Positions 12,801-20,060 of a stretch of DNA of 64,000 nucleotides are shown here, piece by piece (the stretch's first letter is position 1; the number at the start of each line of letters is the position of its first letter). Under the pieces are notes generated by a model, which was not told the origin of the DNA, made no database searches, and saw only the letters and a list, made by a program, of their open reading frames with translations. Source of the DNA: Liolophura sinensis (lineage: Eukaryota; Mollusca; Polyplacophora; Chitonida; Chitonidae); NCBI RefSeq assembly GCF_032854445.1, contig NC_088295.1, positions 22,307,385 through 22,371,384 of the forward strand, read 5' to 3'. A program made the position numbers and the translations under genes.

Positions 12801-15800
12801 AAGGAAATCTATCCGCCTTCATTGGATTTAAAGGAGACAACAGATAGTCCTGATGGTACATCTTATTTGGATCTATATCTGTAGAAAGACGAACAAGGTC
12901 TCCTTTCACGCCGCTTTTACGACAAACGGGATAATTTCAATTTTGATATTGTAAATTTTCCTTATGTAGATAGCAATATACTAAAGGGTCCTGCATATGG
13001 CGTCTACATATCTTGCCTCGTAGCATTTGTCAGATCTTGTGTAAATTGTGATGACTTTAATCTGCGTCACAAGTTGTTAGTTCAAAAACTAGTTTGTCAA
13101 GGACACTCCATCAAACACCTTCATTCTAAGTTTTTCAAATTTTACAATGAGTATAACACTCTCGTTGGCAGGTATGGACAGAGCGTTCAGAATCTCTGGC
13201 GATCTGCATTGTGATCAACCACATAGACGGCGCTGTTATCCCTATGTACATATCTATCACTTACATGGTATTTAACAACATGGATGGCGCTGGTTGGCCA
13301 GTGTAACCATCTATCTTGTATGTCATGTGTAACATCATAGATGGCGCCTCTTGTAGCATGAGACCTTTACATATTAACGGGAAAGCCGTAATCATCCGTT
13401 ACTTGTGAATCACAATCTAATCGGTTAAGGTCTGTAACGCTCGTCATTTTCGAACTGTATCTAATACCGCTTAACCTGGGGCTGGGGGCCGTAAAGGCAC
13501 TCATGCTCATTACATCTGCATGATGCCTTTATGAACAGTTGCAATTAAAGCGCGACTGAGATACTTGTTTAATTGTTATTTGACCTGGAACTCATTCATG
13601 GACTACGAATTTGAGCTTTGATATGGAATTCATGCCTGGAATATTCAGTGTCTGTCCGGCATCATTAAAAACTGATGACCGCTTCTCTCTTGTGTGTTAC
13701 CGGCTTTATTTCTTATTTGTATAATTTCTTACAAACCTTTGTCTTTGGGAGTTAGTGTTAAACAGATATTCGTGTGACTGTGTTGTCGGAGCTGTCAGGT
13801 TTGTAACAAACGAAAACATGCTGGACGTACGCGGAGGTCCGCATAAGGGCAGTATGTCAGGCGTACCCGCTGAACGAGCACTGCCAGAGACTCCCCATGG
13901 AAATGATTGCAGACTACTTTACCAAGTGGGTAGAGGCCGCCCCTGTGCACAATCAGGAATCTGGGCAGTAACTGACGCGTTGATGGACGTCTACGTTTCG
14001 GGACCACGTGTATTATACACCCTGACCAAGGTAGTCAGTTTTAGAGCGTACTGTTTCAAAACTTATGTCGTACAATAGGAGTTAAGAAGACCCGAACGAC
14101 GGCATGAGGCTCATGGCGTACATGGTCACAGTTCATGAAACCACAGTACGTTCTCTGAACATGTTAATGCTTGGGCGCGAGGTAACTTTACCACCGTACT
14201 TGTTGCTCGGCGCGGCTCTGGAAGAAAACAGAACCTGCTGAACCACTGAAGTATGTATGTGACTTTCGTGAGCAGATGATAGATGTTCATGAAGACGCAC
14301 GTATCTTCATACGTGGGAATTTCTTGCAGCAAAAAAGACGTACGATTTGAAAAAAAGCCTGTCGGTACGAAAAGGGTGACAGTCTCCCATCATACATCAG
14401 TTCGTAAAAGGGGATTTGCGAAGAAGCTACATGACCAGCCGTGCCATGTCCTGTGTTCTATATCCAACGTCACCTTCAGAATTCGGAAGCCTGATGGCAA
14501 AGGAGACCCTCGTGCATCACGACCGGCTAAAACCTTGTGTGCCGAAGGACGATTCGTAAGACGAAAGTGGTCTTGCCGAATCAGCGACTGACGAGCAACA
14601 CGAGCTTTACGGTGTGTCCGAACCGTTCGTCCTAACCCCGGCTCTTTCTGAGGCTAATAAAGAGCTTAATTTGCCGAGAGAAGACAATAGTCAACAGACG
14701 CCACAAGGACGACGTACGAGGCGATCACGGAGTCTTGACGACTATCATACTTGAAACTTTGTTTCAAGTATGATGCGACTCGATAACAGAGATAAAAGTT
14801 CGATTGCTTTTTCTTTGTAGAGTATGGCAGATAGCAAGGTTCCTTCTGATGAAAAGGTGTATTGTCGATTCTGTGAGTCCGAGTACAACCGTACCAAGCA
14901 CCTGAGTGAACATCTACGCCGGAAGCATGTGTGGCCGAAGGATATGTCGTATCCGAATCGTATCCGAAAAAGTGGAGAGCCTGTCAAGCCTGCAACCGTA
15001 TTTCCCCGAAGATCCAACTCAAAGTGTCCACTGGAATACACCTGTGACATCTGGCAAGAGGAAGGTTAGCACGGTGTTGGATACGTCAAGGCCGGTGACA
15101 TGACTGGTTTCCCAGATAGTCTACAGCCCTCTTCAGCAAGCTTAGCCTGTGACGCGTAGAGAACGTCTGCGACAGGCACAGGTTTTGTGCCACTTCCGGG
15201 GGAGGGATGACAAGACTGCACGAAGAAATGAAGGTGCCCGCTATGCGCGGGCTGGCGCATCGTCACAACCTGTACTGGTTGAGACTCGTTCGGCGCCTAT
15301 CTTGAACCACGACAATTCGTCTAGAGGCGAAGATGACTCTTCGCCGCCCTCGCAGCAGACGGGGCCGAGGCACCCAAGACTGCAGTGAAGACAAAGAAGA
15401 AGACCAAGGTCAGCTGCAAGATGATACATCGATCGTATGAGTATGACGCATTCGGCAGGAAGGTCGCCACGACTGTGGAAAGCGAATCCTGGTGTATATG
15501 GCGTGAGTGAGTGCTTGGGGTTTAACGTCGTGCTCAACAATTTTTCAGTCATATGACGACGAAGGAATCATTAGGGTGCATGTACGTGTAATGTGCCTCC
15601 TTGTTGCAGAACGGATTTCCACCGCTCTTTTATTTAGTGCTGCTTCACTGAGACGACTTACCGAAGGCAAGTAAGGCGCCCCGCCCGAGCCATTATACTG
15701 ATACGGGTCAACCAGTCGTTGCACTATCCCTTTCATGCTGAATGCCAAGCGAGGAAGTTACAACTACCTCTTTTAAAGTCTTAGGTGGGCCTGTGCAAGA

Positions 15801-17607
15801 ATATAGAGGGCATGATGGGGAAAGAGACTTTCTGTGATCGCTGATTGGCGGGCCACAGACAGCACAGAGCAGAACTGGGAGTACAGGCATCACTGGAGTG
15901 GTGGATTCATAGCTTCGAAAACTCGTTCGGTACGTTGGCTAGTGATTTAATACTGTGGGGTGGGGTGGGGAGGGGTGATTGACGGACATAGGAGGTAACG
16001 TAAATTGTGTTCGGGGTACGGCTTCGATGCCGGGAACACAGATTTAAAAATAACAATGTTGGATAATTATAGGGTTGTAATACAGCGCATCTACAGTCCA
16101 GGCCTTATATATGGAAGTATTCTAGCCTCTGATTTTTTAACATACACATTACCATGTGTTGTAAATTGGGGCTTTATCCATATATCCATAAGCCCCATAT
16201 ATGTCAAATTCGTCAATTCATCAAAGAATAATTAAAGATCAGAGAATGTTATCACCAGTGTTTACCATGTACATGTTATGCGATTCAATACTTCCCTACC
16301 TGGCTTGTCACTTGCATGTGATTGATTATCGATTATACCTCTATAAATGATCTAGGCTTTGGTGTTAATATTCAGCACAAGAAAACATGTGCCTGCTTGA
16401 TCGCCTTGCTTTGACCCAATGACCTGACTGCATTTATAAACGATTCGGTATCTCCCAGACAGAAAAATGTCAAATAGTTGAACAGTTCTTAGCAAACCTA
16501 GCCGTTCTATAAAACAAGAATGCCCAATCCAATCCAACAAACAGTTTCTCTTCAGTACTCTTTATGAACTCACGTGTGGAGATAATGTACAGCTGTTTTC
16601 CACCTGGATATAAAACCTTCCAGAAATTTCCAATAACACACCGTCGCCTATTCAGCTGTACATGTATGTATACAAACAACACGTATGTTTGGTCGTCGTT
16701 TATGTTTGCTTACAATACAAAGGGCAATATTTCCGTTACTATATAAATGCGAAAGTTGTTTCTTTTTAAATCCATTAACTATATATGGTTAATGTGCATT
16801 AGACAATTTCCCAATTAATGTATACAATGTATTTAGATTCCATCAAGCATAAACAGATGACAATGTCTTTTATCCTACTTGCAGGCATATGCCATGCGTT
16901 AAACTGAGCACACTCACAGAGTGCTGGTTATATGCTGACCGATCATGTTTTGCTTTGATTGGAAACAAAAAAACATTCTACTTGTAAAAATACATGCAGA
17001 CTGAAAAATCACCCAGCCATACATTTGCACATGAAGTGAATCTGATCAGATGCGATTTACTGGATTGCTCTGCCAAGTTGTAATAGTTTTTCTGTCTTCT
17101 TTCTACGTAAACAGTTTGATTCTCAGTATTGAATGCCATACATACACTTATAAGTACTGGTACATGAGATGCGGATTCAAGATCATCTATAATAACGACT
17201 GCTACCCATCAATATACTTCACTGAGTACCAAAATTCAGTCCGTTACAATGGTAGGCTTATTCTCTTTTTTCCATGCATGACACACGAAGTCAGTATACG
17301 TTATACTGACTTCGTTATAAGTAATAAGTGTATATACTCACAGTTTTGTGACAGACGAAGGAGGGTCTGGGAGAGTTGAGGAGTTGGGGTAACTGCGTAA
17401 CCCCCTCTGTCCACAGTCCACAAGGCACTGTCCTGACCCCCGGGGCGTCTCCTGACACGAGCAGGCACCAGGACAGGGCTGACAAGGCTGCCCTGACCCC
17501 CATGGTAGCACTGACATGAACACCAATGCCCAGTACAACACGACCGGCAATTGTGGAAGTCGGATGCCATTTCCAACTCTCCTGCACACCGATACCGCGT
17601 ATACCAT
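222..17607 (-). CDS. PKD1: Polycystin-1-like receptor, 5' part (ten exons, gene continues off the left edge)
   Basis: Polycystin-1 is a very large membrane receptor of the polycystin family; its ectodomain starts with LRRs, a WSC domain and PKD domains. The exons visible here are 17342-17607, 10169-10237, 9637-9708, 8870-8941, 8537-8608, 7309-7377, 6609-6680, 4990-5061, 4079-4254 and 222-866. All have GT/AG borders, and every junction preserves the frame, giving about 528 residues. Domain order is signal peptide, LRRNT, seven LRRs, LRRCT, WSC-like cysteine region, PKD domain. That order, the 72-nt LRR exons, the LRRCT exon of about 175 nt and the following exon of about 650 nt resemble vertebrate PKD1 as I recall it. 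The start ATG at 17607 follows an in-frame TGA 21 nt upstream. The C-type lectin, REJ, GPS, PLAT and channel parts would lie outside the window. An LRR/PKD protein of another class is possible but less likely. Confidence 0.88.
867..2989. other. PKD1-like intron 9, left part
   Basis: AT-rich intron sequence. Apart from the 18-bp minisatellite at about 2736-2920 I see no gene or recognisable transposon. The short open frames at 1510 and 2245 have no family features. Confidence 0.6.
2736..2920. repeat. 18-bp minisatellite (about ten copies)
   Basis: The unit is close to TGTGACACTTCTACAGCT. It is six codons long, so open frames run through on both strands (CDTSTA on plus, VEVSQA on minus). A few decayed units recur at about 3880-3940, on the other side of the inserted transposon. 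Confidence 0.85.
2990..3852 (+). mobile_element. Tigger/pogo-type DNA transposon derivative with TA duplication
   Basis: The element starts CAGTTGCTCCC and ends GGGTCCTACTG, with TA on both sides (2988-2989 and 3853-3854). The inverted ends both run on into a TTGCATA block. A second CGCTTTATTGCATA block lies just inside the left end. At 863 bp it is much shorter than an autonomous Tigger (about 2.5 kb). It keeps only an N-terminal transposase piece and lies in PKD1 intron 9. Confidence 0.8.
3501..3719 (+). pseudogene. CENP-B/Tigger-type N-terminal DNA-binding fragment
   Basis: The frame starts at ATG 3501 and runs 72 codons. The start MSKSKDITFTEKVKVIGKTE and the later VAKIFCFTESQASRL resemble the CENP-B N-terminal helix-turn-helix (pogo/Tigger transposase DNA-binding domain), up to about residue 50 (NKDVIL). 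It then runs into basic sequence and stops. No second helix-turn-helix or DDE catalytic domain follows before the terminal repeat. It is therefore a remnant, or a solo DNA-binding frame, inside the element at 2990-3852. Confidence 0.65.
4079..4254 (-). CDS. PKD1: PKD1-like exon 9: LRRCT cap
   Basis: A 176-nt exon with acceptor TTTCAG and donor GTAAG. It begins SLEENPWRCTCELYWLTSWL; NPWxCxCxLxWLxxWL is the LRRCT signature. The third cysteine sits in TTCHYP, and the fourth is the codon split across the junction with the next exon (T + GT). That split codon is good support for the join. Confidence 0.9.
4383..4682. mobile_element. MITE-like foldback element
   Basis: The arm at about 4383-4466 and the arm at about 4599-4680 are imperfect inverted repeats of one another. 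The best stretch is TATGAACCATACT and AACTCTGACATCAC against their reverse complements, with roughly 75-80% identity by eye. About 130 bp lies between them, with no coding capacity. It lies in the PKD1 intron between the LRR 7 and LRRCT exons. The exact termini and target duplication are not resolved. Confidence 0.55.
4990..5061 (-). CDS. PKD1: PKD1-like exon 8: LRR 7
   Basis: A 72-nt exon with acceptor TTCCAG and donor GTGAGT. It encodes DISVNSLTTLSAGSFDDLVS plus LQIL. It is the last repeat before the LRRCT cap. Confidence 0.9.
5600..5736 (+). repeat. SINE family 1, 3' part with TAAA tail
   Basis: It carries the body TTTCCTCCCACTATAATGCT and the stretch AAGTGAAATATTCTTGAGTA, and ends in a (TAAA)n tail at about 5704-5733. 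The tRNA-like head is missing. Confidence 0.75.
5888..6016 (+). repeat. SINE family 1, truncated copy
   Basis: Second partial copy, with GGTTTCCTCCTACAATAATG, GAAATATTCTTGAGTAAGGC and an A-rich tail. It is in the same orientation as the copy at about 5600. Confidence 0.75.
6047..6418 (-). repeat. SINE family 2, near full length with tRNA-like head
   Basis: Read on the minus strand it starts CCGGCCCGGATAGCACAGTT, followed by GGTAGAGCG (a tRNA A-box pattern). A weak B-box (AGGATCAATCC) follows, then about 280 bp of body, ending GTTAAACCCCAAGCACTCAC. The same body is found at 15489-15790, 34590-34855 and 52153-52500. Its open frame MAFSMKGIVQRLVDLYQ is shared only because the repeats are alike. 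Confidence 0.85.
6609..6680 (-). CDS. PKD1: PKD1-like exon 7: LRR 6
   Basis: A 72-nt exon with acceptor TTTCAG and donor GTGAGT. It encodes HLNRNSLKELPPNVFKRLNK plus LRIL, a canonical LRR, in the shared phase. A SINE on the minus strand lies about 190 bp into the downstream intron. Confidence 0.9.
7309..7377 (-). CDS. PKD1: PKD1-like exon 6: LRR 5 (atypical)
   Basis: A 69-nt exon with acceptor TTTCAG and donor GTAAGT. It encodes SVNVMPLTTIDDGVFPNSSL plus QRL. It is one residue shorter than the 72-nt repeats and lacks the usual asparagine (VMP in place of RN-S), so it is the most divergent repeat besides LRR 1. Confidence 0.83.
7930..8032 (+). repeat. SINE family 1 tail fragment
   Basis: It contains CATATAAGTGAAATATTCTT followed by CACCAATCAAATAAATG, the recognisable end of SINE family 1. 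It lies in a PKD1 intron. Confidence 0.6.
8537..8608 (-). CDS. PKD1: PKD1-like exon 5: LRR 4
   Basis: A 72-nt exon with acceptor CCGCAG and donor GTGAGT. It encodes ILSRNKLIRLQKGVFDDLTA plus LEIL. Only about 260 bp of intron separates it from LRR 3, the shortest intron in the array. Confidence 0.9.
8870..8941 (-). CDS. PKD1: PKD1-like exon 4: LRR 3
   Basis: A 72-nt exon with acceptor ATCTAG and donor GTAAGT. It encodes NLLGNSLSTLPVYLFAGLSK plus LKLL, an LRR in the same phase as the others. Confidence 0.9.
9110..9430. repeat. 41-bp minisatellite
   Basis: About eight units, each with ATACAGCAGACATAA and TATACTGTACACAGCA. Marker positions at 9235, 9276, 9317, 9358 and 9399 give exact 41-bp spacing, with one shortened unit near 9197. 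The array is open in all three minus frames for more than 100 codons, which explains the Cys/Tyr-rich frames found there. It lies in the PKD1 intron between LRR 2 and LRR 3. Confidence 0.9.
9637..9708 (-). CDS. PKD1: PKD1-like exon 3: LRR 2
   Basis: A 72-nt exon with acceptor TTCCAG and donor GTAAGT. It encodes DASNNYISSIPEYLFHNLTN plus LEEL, a textbook LRR with the LxxN-type asparagine. Phases match the neighbouring exons. Confidence 0.9.
10169..10237 (-). CDS. PKD1: PKD1-like exon 2: LRR 1
   Basis: A 69-nt exon with acceptor TTTCAG and donor GTAAGT. It translates to IIKENSIQELPDAFCNLKNL, one leucine-rich repeat. It starts with the third base of a Leu codon and ends with two bases of the next one, so it can be duplicated or lost without changing the frame. 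Confidence 0.88.
10752..11977 (+). pseudogene. Gypsy gag with CCHC zinc knuckle, broken
   Basis: An N-terminal piece (10752-10994) has a heptad-like stretch, LAELRNRISALELEIARELP. After a short shifted gap, 11111-11977 is a single frame with one TAG at 11375-11377, just after the conserved-looking GLPELG. Upstream are LNGWSSAEGT and FVPSNETNFYKAQFKTR; downstream are LAKGHLLEAV and a nucleocapsid knuckle CWRCDHQGHSRFNC (C-x2-C-x4-H-x4-C, from about 11812). This pattern is typical of Gypsy/Metaviridae gag. The stop and frameshift mean this copy cannot make a full Gag. Confidence 0.78.
11985..12640 (+). pseudogene. Gypsy aspartic protease and start of pol, frameshifted
   Basis: The active-site motif DTGAS lies at 11998-12012, in a frame that ends in a stop near 12120. 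The second half of the protease continues in the frame opening at 12136, with VVLILGLDFLRLH and VIDVPKRQMRLG (the usual ILGLDFL motif). Homology-like sequence continues as a linker to about 12640. Instead of a Gypsy reverse transcriptase, sequence of another retroelement begins there. Confidence 0.7.
12640..13763 (+). mobile_element. 5'-truncated YIDD-type retroelement (probably Penelope-like), copy A
   Basis: Protein and DNA match copy B (minus strand, about 44560-45965) from about 12645 to 13763, including roughly 540 bp of 3' non-coding sequence. Coding pieces are ADLYLFSDEYGYMQKLL, SRSFSFTKLYIDDLLALNN (catalytic YIDD) and SPDGTSYLDLYL to a TAG at 12882-12884. Past it the frame stays open with KGPAYGVYIS and YGQSVQNLWRSAL. 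Copy A lacks everything 5' of the ADLYLF stretch, as expected from incomplete target-primed reverse transcription. It sits between the Gypsy protease and integrase. Family assignment rests on the look of the RT motifs; no GIY-YIG domain is visible. Confidence 0.72.
13830..14590 (+). pseudogene. Gypsy integrase remnant
   Basis: One frame reads LPMEMIADYFTKWVEAAPVH at about 13893-13955; ADYFTKWVEA is a Gypsy integrase core signature, and some 20 residues before it seem deleted. Further on are LNMLMLGREVTLPP (about 14157-14200), YVCDFREQMIDVHEDARIF, and near 14460 SNVTFRIRKPDGK, followed by remains of the HHDRLKPC-type tail. The pieces are spread over three frames, so the gene is dead. Confidence 0.72.
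14744..14774. repeat. Perfect 14-bp inverted repeat with TTT loop
   Basis: ATCATACTTGAAAC (14744-14757) and GTTTCAAGTATGAT (14761-14774) are exact reverse complements around three T residues. It lies in the Gypsy element between the integrase remnant and the zinc-finger frame. Confidence 0.9.
14824..15069 (+). CDS. Single C2H2 zinc-finger frame of the Gypsy element
   Basis: An 81-codon frame from ATG 14824, downstream of the integrase remnant and so in the place of a third (accessory) reading frame. It carries one C-x2-C-x12-H-x4-H finger (CRFCESEYNRTKHLSEH, then LRRKH) near residues 16-37. The rest is basic and proline-rich. Unlike gag, protease and integrase it is intact. A further arginine/serine-rich frame at 15149-15388 may belong to the same accessory gene. 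Function is unknown; nucleic-acid binding is an inference from the finger. Confidence 0.5.
   Translation: MADSKVPSDEKVYCRFCESEYNRTKHLSEHLRRKHVWPKDMSYPNRIRKSGEPVKPATVFPRRSNSKCPLEYTCDIWQEEG
15489..15790 (-). repeat. SINE family 2, copy lacking its head
   Basis: The body is nearly identical to the copy at 6047-6418 (shared frame MAFSMKGIVQRLVDPYQ). The tRNA-like head past the AAGTCTTAGGTG stretch is absent. It is inserted in the 3' part of the Gypsy remnant. Confidence 0.85.
17285..17315. repeat. Perfect 14-bp inverted repeat beside the exon 1 donor
   Basis: ACGAAGTCAGTATA (17285-17298) and TATACTGACTTCGT (17302-17315) are exact reverse complements around CGT. On the minus strand it begins about 26 nt inside PKD1 intron 1. 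Confidence 0.92.
17342..17607 (-). CDS. PKD1: PKD1-like exon 1: signal peptide and LRRNT
   Basis: The frame opens at ATG 17607, just after an in-frame TGA. Residues 20-38 are a hydrophobic signal-peptide core (ending PWGSG). A cysteine cluster follows with the LRRNT pattern (CPGACSC, then VDCGQRGLRSYP). The donor GTGAGT lies at 17341-17336. The exon ends with CT, the first two bases of a Leu codon completed by the next exon. The other open frames here lack the LRRNT cysteines. Confidence 0.85.
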
Positions 17608-18020
17608 GCTACAGCCCCGACAAAGTCACATTACGAGGTCCTCGTTGAGCGCAGAGGTAAAGCGTTTTGGAACAGAATACCCCCAAATGATCGTACAAGT
17701 TGTCGTGGTCATTACTGGCCTTTGACTGGTCTGGCTGTAATCTTTGATCGGTGCTCGTGTCCTCTGTGTCTGTGAATACCATTACACCGAGTGTTGACTT
17801 GTGTCAATGATATGTCTGAAAAGAGGCAAGCGTTGGCTTTATCATGGAAATGTATAACTGTCATATTGAAGGATAAGGGTACTGGTGTCTCTTTCATACA
17901 GCTCTGCACAGAAATAAATTCAGTGTATACCGTCATCGTCTCAGACCCGGCATCCTGCTCACGATGAGGACACTCTGTGATCTATTTACGCAGTTATGAG
18001 TGCCATCGATATTGGTGCAG
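17608..18020. other. Upstream region of the PKD1-like gene
   Basis: This stretch would hold the 5' UTR and promoter of the minus-strand gene. I see no clear TATA box at a fitting distance, and I do not assign a start site. The small open frames here have no recognisable features. Confidence 0.35.
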
Positions 18021-18021
18021 C

Positions 18022-18335
18022 CAAACTCAGATAAAGCAAACCCCGTCAGATAAACCAAACCCCGTCAGATAAACCAAACGCCTGTCAGATAAACCAAACC
18101 CCATCAAATAAACCATACCCGTCAGATAAATCAAATCCCTGCCAGATAACCCAAACCCCATCAGATAAACCAAACCCGTCAGATAAACCAAACCCCGTCA
18201 GATAAACAAAACCCTGTCAGATGAACAAAACCCCCTCTCAGATAAACCAAAAACCGTCAGATAAACCTAACCCCTCCCAAATAAACCAAACCCAGTCAGA
18301 TAAACTAAACCCCTGTCAGATAAACCAAACTCGGA
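18022..18335. repeat. 19-bp minisatellite
   Basis: About fifteen imperfect copies of GTCAGATAAACCAAACCCC. The short frame rich in QINQTPSDKPNP comes from this array. Confidence 0.88.
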
Positions 18336-18409
18336 TGGTACACAGAATATCACAGCTATTCGACACTTTCTATATGTTTGGCCTTCTCATATCATTGCAT
18401 CTTGTATAA

Positions 18410-19790
18410 CCACCAGGAAATTCATCAACAGGAAAATGTACGCATATCACATTAAATTCAACAAAGGTGATTTTAACTCAATGACAAAGGCTAACTGTTG
18501 GTCAGTAGAGTAGGCCCCAAATGTTAATGTTATATATTAATTGACCAAACTATAAATGCAAATCACGTCTGAAATGCACACTGATCAGAAGTTCTGTTTC
18601 AGCCCATGGCTGCATAGAAAAACAGGTTGGATCATTTGGCCTTCTTAAAAATGGAAAATTCAGACCACGCGCACTTGATTGGATATTCAGTGCACTTGTT
18701 ATCATTAAGTACAAATGGAAATGCGCAGGACAAGCTATAGCCGCCATGGCAAACATTATGTTAACTTAAAACATATTGGCTTTTTTGATTTATGTGTGGC
18801 GCATCTCCTACTATATTGACGGTAACCAAGCACATGTACATGTATAAGGGGTTGCTATAGTGGGATGTGCGTAATCTTTACATAGGTATGAAGTAGCTAG
18901 GCGTTATCTCACAAAATGTGATATGAGAGTCAAGAGCACTGGGTACGAAAAACGTAACATTGACTCTCGGGATCACAAGGAGACTGATTCCTTCCCAAAT
19001 GACAATGTCATTCTTTCAGTATGAATACCCTCTTAAAACTGAAATATTTTATATAACTTTAATAATGTTAAATCCAATATTTAAGGAGTAAAAATATGCA
19101 TAATCATAGGTTAACACTTTTTAAGGTGGTAGGAATTTAACCCTTCACATAATGGTCAGAAAATATTTTCATTAACACTATTTCATGTCAAACTAACACT
19201 CTATAACATTATGTGGCGACTTCCAAACAATCACTGTGCAGCGTAACATTAGGAATGATATTTTAAAGCATTTAACATGTGTTATTTGAACACTGTGGAA
19301 ATATGGTTATTTTAACATTTTTTTTTCAGAGAGTAGTAAACTAATTCTGTTATCACTAAATCATTTAAGGACATCTTTGTTTCTTCTTTTGGTTTTCTCG
19401 TTTTTTGGCAAGATAAGAAAATAGGTATTTGTGCTCCTATTTTGTGGTACGATGGTACATTAAAACATCCACGCCCCTATTGCGCAACTTTTCACTGTTC
19501 ATAGACGTATTAGTTAATCACAATAACTCTACGACGGCCCTGGTAAGGTAATTCGCACAGTGTTGCATTCAATGAAGACCACTATATTTTCTTTCGCCAA
19601 TGCTACGTGCAAATCTGTATACAAAGCTTGGGGAGTTTGTCGGTAACTTGCCGGTACCCATGAAACTGGCGGTGGTTTACCTCGGTTTTCCCCACTCATA
19701 AAGGTTTAATTCATACATGTACCTGGTACCGCAGCGTTTTGTTACATTATGCTAACATCAACCCCCAATATGTTGCTGTACCAAAGACCT
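18410..19790. other. Intergenic DNA without recognised features
   Basis: AT-rich sequence. I see no gene, RNA gene or clear transposon end on either strand. Confidence 0.5.
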
Positions 19791-19799
19791 TGAAAGTGG

Positions 19800-20060
19800 C
19801 ACTTGCTGCTGCCTCGCATGACACTCGTCGCTGAGAGGTTAGAGCAAGAAAAGATATGAATGATTGGCCCGGTGTCAGTATAATGTGACTGGGGTGGGGT
19901 GTCATGTCTGGTGTCTTCGTCATGACACATTGGCGTCATTGACTCGCCCTGCCACAAGAAGACACAATACATGTACGTAGACCCAATGGCTCCTTGTCGT
20001 CATATGACTGAAAAATTAAGTACCGTACGACGTAAAACCCTCACGCATACATAATCAGTA
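19800..20060 (+). repeat. SINE family 2 relative (subfamily 2b), headless
   Basis: It contains GGTGTCAGTATAATGTGACT, GTCATATGACTGAAAAATTA and CGTACGACGTAAAACCCTCA, i.e. the body and 3' end of the family with the GTCAGTATAATG signature. The tRNA-like part is not recognisable. Confidence 0.65.

Larger units (their letters stand above)
10331..16030 (+). mobile_element. Decayed Gypsy-type LTR retrotransposon, interrupted
   Basis: It lies in PKD1 intron 1, antisense to the gene. Recognisable in order are a gag (10752-11977), an aspartic protease (11998-12250), an integrase (about 13830-14590) and an extra zinc-finger frame (14824-15069). A purine-rich GTGGGGTGGGGAGGGGTGAT tract lies at about 15956-15979. 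The presumed 5' LTR starts at about 10331 (TGACAGG, then CGGCTTCGACGCAGGGAACA). A matching block follows the purine tract at about 16018 (CGGCTTCGATGCCGGGAACA), so a remnant of the 3' LTR may start at 15980. The reverse transcriptase and RNase H are gone; a different retroelement fragment sits at that place. Stops and frameshifts are present throughout. Outer limits are approximate. Confidence 0.75.

Noticed and set aside
13640-13710. CTGATGA in the 3' region of the YIDD-type retroelement, as a possible hammerhead ribozyme core
   Set aside because: The matching GAAA core and the stems needed around it are not present in copy A or copy B.
6099-15748. Two almost identical 67-codon frames (MAFSMKGIVQRLVD...) at 6099-6302 and 15545-15748
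   Set aside because: Both lie in SINE family 2 copies; the likeness is that of the repeat, not of a gene.
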